Of a stretch of 64,000 bases of DNA, positions 59,727-64,000 are shown piece by piece. This stretch comes from Takakia lepidozioides (taxonomy: Eukaryota; Streptophyta; Takakiopsida; Takakiales; Takakiaceae), in NCBI GenBank assembly GCA_030704615.1, contig CM060733.1, positions 54,684,001 to 54,748,000 on the forward strand, in the 5' to 3' direction. Under the pieces are notes generated by a model. That model worked only from the letters and a program-made list of their open reading frames with translations. It was not told where the DNA came from and did no database searches. The stretch's first letter is position 1. Each line of letters opens with the position of its first letter. Made by a program: the position numbers and the translations under genes.

Positions 59727-61434
59727 AGGTAATATGATGTCCGCCACCAGGGCATTGTGTTTCTCGACCAAAGCATTTGTGACAATTATGGAAGGTGGAC
59801 GTTATAGCAATTTCGGCAAGAAGAAAGGGTTTCTTAGAGTTGGAGCTTTGTAAAGCTCTGAAAGAACCCACTCAAAAGTAGAAATTTCATCTTGAGACTG
59901 GTATATGTTGTCCCAGTTTTGTTCCGGAAAGTGTCCGACATTTGAAAAGATCACCACTGCCAGTTGTTTGTAGCTGATAGCATGGCATGTGTTCCTAGTT
60001 CAAACAAATTCAAAGCAATCGATTCTGTTCGGATTAGTTCATGAATCCCTCATGTTGTTCTCAAAGCTTTGATGCCGAAGAGGTTCGATGATGTGCCCTC
60101 GATCACATTGCTTCACCCCCATTGAGTCTTCATAGAGATGTAGAAACACAGAACTGCATTGCAAGTGGAATCAGCCAGTCATTCTGGCCTGAAAATATGC
60201 ATGCAATTACAGTGCCTAACCCAACCCCCCTACAGTTTCGATAGAAAGGAAGATCCACATAATTGACATTGCAAGTTGAACCAGCTGGTGGTTCTTCCCT
60301 GAAGTATGTGGTGACAGTGGAAGAAACCTGAAAGCCACGGACTCAGGGAGGGAAACAGAGTTGTCCATATTTACAAGGGTGACGCGGGGCATCATGATAT
60401 TATGATATTAGGTGACCAGTGTTGAAGTAATACCTCCATGGAGTCATGGATATCCTGGGTACTTCTGGTTAATCCTCATGGTTGTGGAGGGCTGGTTTTG
60501 ACAACGGTTATGCCAAGGGTGGTTTTCCATCCTTCGGTCCTGTAAGACAACTTGTCTGATGTCTACGACATGCAACCCAGTTTTCTGGTGCTCATATATG
60601 CCTTACAGCACTCATCATTCTTGGCCTTGCATTAGTTTCCTTGCTATCTAGGTCACAGTTCCAAAGCTTAGATTACTGGCAGTTTTCCCTAGCAACAAGT
60701 GCCATGAGGAGTACTGCGAAGCTTGCGTGTCTTCCTCAGTTTTGGCAAGAAGAATCAACCCTGGCCTCCACTCCGAAGGGATCAAAATCAGGAATGCAAC
60801 ATGTTGTGTATATGCTTGCAAAGAGCCATTATTCAATTGGCATCATGGTTCTCTTAGAGATCGAGATGGGTATATGATTAAGTTTGCTTGGAGCAAGACG
60901 TCATTATCGCAGTTCTTAGATTGAGATGTTCTACTCACACAGTAAAGACGAAGAATGTGCAGAGATATCTCATTGATATGATCAGAGGATGTACTCCAGT
61001 ACAACTGCAACATTAGCAGAGGCGGAGAGCCTTTCACTGACGATACTGTTCTAAATCAAATGCTGGCCAGGCGCAGAATCAACGAAAAGTTAAAAAGAAC
61101 GGAGAACTGAATTCGAAAACTAACGAGGTCGTCCACCAGAAGCAGCAGCCCGCCTGTTTTCAAACCTTCGGTGGCGGTGAAGGACGAAGACAACGATTTG
61201 GGCTCTGGGGATTGTGTGTGTATGCGCGCGCCGAGCTTGAAATGGTTGTGGATTTGAGAGGCTTGAGTTGGGCGCTCACCCACAGTGCCTACCGTCTTCT
61301 TCCCACCCTGGGAGCATGCTCACATTTTTGTGTGATTACTTTGAAGCCTGCCTTCAAGCAGTGCTGAGTCCTTCGAGCTCCTGCCGATTTTTGCAGACAC
61401 GAAAGGCAGTGCTGGGCGGGGACGTACATCCAAG
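59727..61434. other. Intergenic region between PDI and SNM1
   Basis: PDI 3' UTR at the left, SNM1 promoter and 5' UTR at the right. No recognised gene between them. Confidence 0.4.
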
Positions 61435-63558
61435 ATGCCTGAGGTGAAGAAAAGGCTCTCCTTAAAGTTGCAGAGGAGGGTTTTAGTTGTTGAAGATGGC
61501 TCCAATCTGTCTGGATCTGGTGGCTCATTGGGTTGCAACTCAAATGGTGAAAAGACAGATGTTTCTTCATCTGAAAGGAGTAATTTGAGCTCTCATGTTC
61601 GAGCTAAAGGTACCACATTTGCGAGAAGAGAAGAGGAGGTTCTAGAGCTTGATATATGCTCTCAACAGGTATGTTCTTATGAGGGGAACACAACTATTGT
61701 CGCTGAAAAGCAGGACGAAGTGATGAATCTGGTTCCAAGACATGCAGAATCTCTGGGGACAAGAGGAGAAATTGGGTTTCTGGCAAGAGGCATATGTTTT
61801 GAAGAATGTCGACCATCTGTGGGCAACCTAGATCAGCATAGTCATAGGGATTCGAGAGATGACTCCTTTATTCAAGAAGATACGGATTGTGCCAAGGATG
61901 ATGTCTTGCCACTGTGGTCTACGACGGGGCTAGGTTCACAGGCAGCGGTAGGTACAGGAGATAAATTGAAGAGTTCAGAATTGAGCTTCAGGGAGTCATT
62001 CTACAGCGATGGTACCGACTGGAGCTGTCTGTACGTAGTAGATGACTATGGTCTGCCATGCTCCCCTGCCAGCTCTGGAAACAGGTTTCCAGTAAAGGTG
62101 TCTGATAGTGGCCTTTCATTCCGAGGTGACCTACAGCGCGAGAGAGAGGAAGCAGAGAATTCGAGCTTTGCACTCGAACCTAGGGCATCCACATCCACCT
62201 CAATTGGGTTCCAGAAAGTAGTCAAGGGATCGAGTGTCGCAAGATGTGCTACAAAATTGAAGCAGGGTGATCTGTCCGAGTTTTTGGGCCTTAAGCGCAA
62301 GCCCTCAGCGCAGAAGATTTTGAGTGTTAAGAAGCCAGGCCATCAAGACATTTTGGATTATTTTGGATTGCCTCGGCTTGTAAAGCAACCAGCTGTGGCT
62401 ACAGAATTCATTGGCAAGTTTCAGCGCCGGGACTCCTCACCCGCATCTACCAGTTCCAAGAGAGGGCAGAGACAGGGTAGAGGGGGTTGGCCAAGTGAGG
62501 AAAGAGATGGCGATGAACCTCGCGCTGTTAGAAGCTGCCCATTCTACAAGAAGATACCAGGGACGTCCTTCACAGTGGATGCCTTCCGTTATGGAGCAGT
62601 CGAGGGATGCACAGCCTACTTTTTATCCCACTTCCATAGTGATCACTACGGAGGTCTCACTCGAAAGTGGTCTCATGGCCCCATCTTCTGCACTCCTGTC
62701 ACAGCCCACCTTGTTGCAATGTGCTTATATGTGGATAGGCAATGGTTGCATCCGTTACCGCTTGGTGTAATGCAGATGATTGGGGGTGTGGAGGTGCAAT
62801 TTCTAGAGGCCAATCACTGTCCGGGAGCTGCACTCATTCTCTTTCGACTGCCAGGTGGGCAAAGGGTCCTTCACACAGGAGATTTTCGGGCCTGCAAGGG
62901 TATGCAATGCTATCCAGAGCTCATTGGTGCTCGCATTTTCTCTCTCTATCTGGACACCACGTATTGTAATCCCAAGTATAAGTTCCCTTTGCAGGAGGCT
63001 GTGATAGACTTTGTGATCAGAGTCACAAGGGCAACCAGAGCTCGGAACTCCAAAACACTGGTGGTGGTAGGAGCATACAGCATTGGCAAGGAGCGTGTCT
63101 ATCTCGGGATTGCCGAGGCCCTTGGAATGCAGATTTATGCAGATCATAGGCGAGGTCGTGTGCTGAAATCACTGGATTGGCCTGCTCTAAGTGATCGGTT
63201 ATGCATGGATGCATCCAGCAGTGCACTCCATGTATTACCCATATCAAGCTTGAATGCTCAGAAACTGAGGGCTTATTTGCAAAGCTTCCATCCTCAGTAC
63301 ACTGCAGTATTAGGATTTCGTCCTACAGGCTGGACGTATTCAGAGAAAATAGGAGGCCATTTAGAGCAACTCAAACCACAGTGCACTGGACCTGTCACCA
63401 TATATGGTGTTCCCTACAGTGAGCATTCCAGCTTCACAGAACTCCAAGAGTTTGTCCAGTTCATACGCCCCCAAAAGATTATACCCACCGTCAACATTGG
63501 AAGTGCTGCCCAAAGGGAGCAGATGCAATCCTTTTTTCGCCAGTGGCTTGGGAGTTAG
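61435..63558 (+). CDS. SNM1: SNM1/PSO2-type DNA crosslink repair nuclease, intronless
   Basis: 707 aa from the ATG at 61435. The C-terminal ~330 residues are a metallo-beta-lactamase/beta-CASP nuclease: HFHSDH at 399-404 (motif 2), H461 in EANHCPGAA (motif 3), D483 in HTGDFR (motif 4), then beta-CASP features LDTTYCNPKY, YSIGKERVY and H664 in VPYSEHSSF. SNM1/PSO2 enzymes are 5'-to-3' exonucleases acting in interstrand crosslink repair in the nucleus. The ~370-residue N-terminal part is low-complexity but contains QGDLSEFL (277-284) and QDILDYFG (304-311), spaced 27 residues apart. The first fits a PCNA-interacting (PIP) box (QxxLxxFx), followed by KRK. The protein is longer than the Arabidopsis form because of this N-terminus. 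I see no intron, in contrast to the neighbouring genes. Confidence 0.95.
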   Translation: MPEVKKRLSLKLQRRVLVVEDGSNLSGSGGSLGCNSNGEKTDVSSSERSNLSSHVRAKGTTFARREEEVLELDICSQQVCSYEGNTTIVAEKQDEVMNLVPRHAESLGTRGEIGFLARGICFEECRPSVGNLDQHSHRDSRDDSFIQEDTDCAKDDVLPLWSTTGLGSQAAVGTGDKLKSSELSFRESFYSDGTDWSCLYVVDDYGLPCSPASSGNRFPVKVSDSGLSFRGDLQREREEAENSSFALEPRASTSTSIGFQKVVKGSSVARCATKLKQGDLSEFLGLKRKPSAQKILSVKKPGHQDILDYFGLPRLVKQPAVATEFIGKFQRRDSSPASTSSKRGQRQGRGGWPSEERDGDEPRAVRSCPFYKKIPGTSFTVDAFRYGAVEGCTAYFLSHFHSDHYGGLTRKWSHGPIFCTPVTAHLVAMCLYVDRQWLHPLPLGVMQMIGGVEVQFLEANHCPGAALILFRLPGGQRVLHTGDFRACKGMQCYPELIGARIFSLYLDTTYCNPKYKFPLQEAVIDFVIRVTRATRARNSKTLVVVGAYSIGKERVYLGIAEALGMQIYADHRRGRVLKSLDWPALSDRLCMDASSSALHVLPISSLNAQKLRAYLQSFHPQYTAVLGFRPTGWTYSEKIGGHLEQLKPQCTGPVTIYGVPYSEHSSFTELQEFVQFIRPQKIIPTVNIGSAAQREQMQSFFRQWLGS

Positions 63559-64000
63559 CTAATGTGCAGCGTGTGAGAAACATGGATGGGAAATCTTACA
63601 GGGGCCACAACAGTGCATAGGAGTCACAATTGTGGTCCTCTTTATGCTTGGAAATATGATTTATCTCCATGACAGGGAAAGAGGTGTATTTTTCTTGGCT
63701 ATTGGCACCATTAAATGAATCCTCCGAGTGCAGTTTTAAGGCCCAAATCTCTTGACCATTCAATACTTGTCCAACACCCTTGTTCACTCTATCTGCCTTG
63801 AAATGAGTGTCTGGATGGAAATTTCTTTTCTGTTTTTTGATGGTCAGCAAGGCAGCAAATGCAACTGCCGTAGTAGTTAGTGTTCTTTGATCTTTTGTTC
63901 AGATAGATGGCTGCTTTCTGTCCTTACTCTTGCTTGTAACATTTGACAAACCATAGCATTTACTTAAATTTGACAACCAAATCTCATGTTTCCACTTGTA
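63559..64000. other. 3' flank of SNM1
   Basis: Presumed 3' UTR. No further gene in the remaining 440 bp. Confidence 0.4.

Overview
This is a nuclear genome window from a green plant. The evidence is six multi-domain plant housekeeping genes with spliceosomal GT-AG introns, long introns filled with retroelement debris, an organellar-type PPR gene fragment, and several transposon classes. The plant-specific C2/GRAM/VASt architecture and the PLS-like PPR fragment suggest a land plant. The repeat-rich introns and the SWIM-type Mutator relative make a seed-free lineage (bryophyte, lycophyte or fern) my best guess, but the species cannot be fixed from sequence alone.

Layout. 2.1-14.2 kb (minus): a complete 13-exon C2/VASt/C2/GRAM/VASt membrane-contact-type protein with LINE copies in two introns. 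14.8-24.5 kb: a gene-poor block with GC-rich debris, two tRNA-derived SINE copies, a CAAAA-tailed repeat family and a degenerate 57-bp repeat. 25.4-26.5 kb (minus): a four-exon mitochondrial pyruvate carrier 1. 29.0-36.4 kb (minus): a complete 12-exon 2-oxoglutarate/Fe(II) dioxygenase whose HxD iron ligands lie on a 20-nt microexon; its largest intron holds a LINE interrupted by a PPR pseudogene piece. 37.1-37.6 kb (plus): an intronless organelle-type HIT protein, head to head with the dioxygenase. 38.7-39.2 kb: a 75-bp tandem repeat.

40.9-51.3 kb is the most unusual part. A decayed SWIM/MULE-type transposase gene (minus) and a nearly intact six-exon gene for a permuted amino-methyltransferase-like protein (plus) are divergently arranged. 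The first intron of the methyltransferase gene is almost entirely a 23-unit, 116-bp satellite built around an 18-bp-arm palindrome. Inverted GGCGTGAGCC-type motifs lie near both outer edges, and the right one abuts a broken hAT transposase. I propose that this is a two-gene DNA transposon carrying its own methyltransferase.

52.4-64 kb: a tRNA-derived SINE of a second type, a complete nine-exon ER protein disulfide isomerase with two CGHC sites and KDEL, and an intronless SNM1/PSO2 DNA-crosslink repair nuclease.

The housekeeping genes do not form one pathway; they are independent loci. All six can be assembled with every exon phase consistent, so the intronic transposons have not broken them. 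The LINE family ends directly in a (CT)n repeat after its stop codon and repeatedly inserts into GA/CT-rich tracts, which explains the pile-up of truncated tails in several introns.
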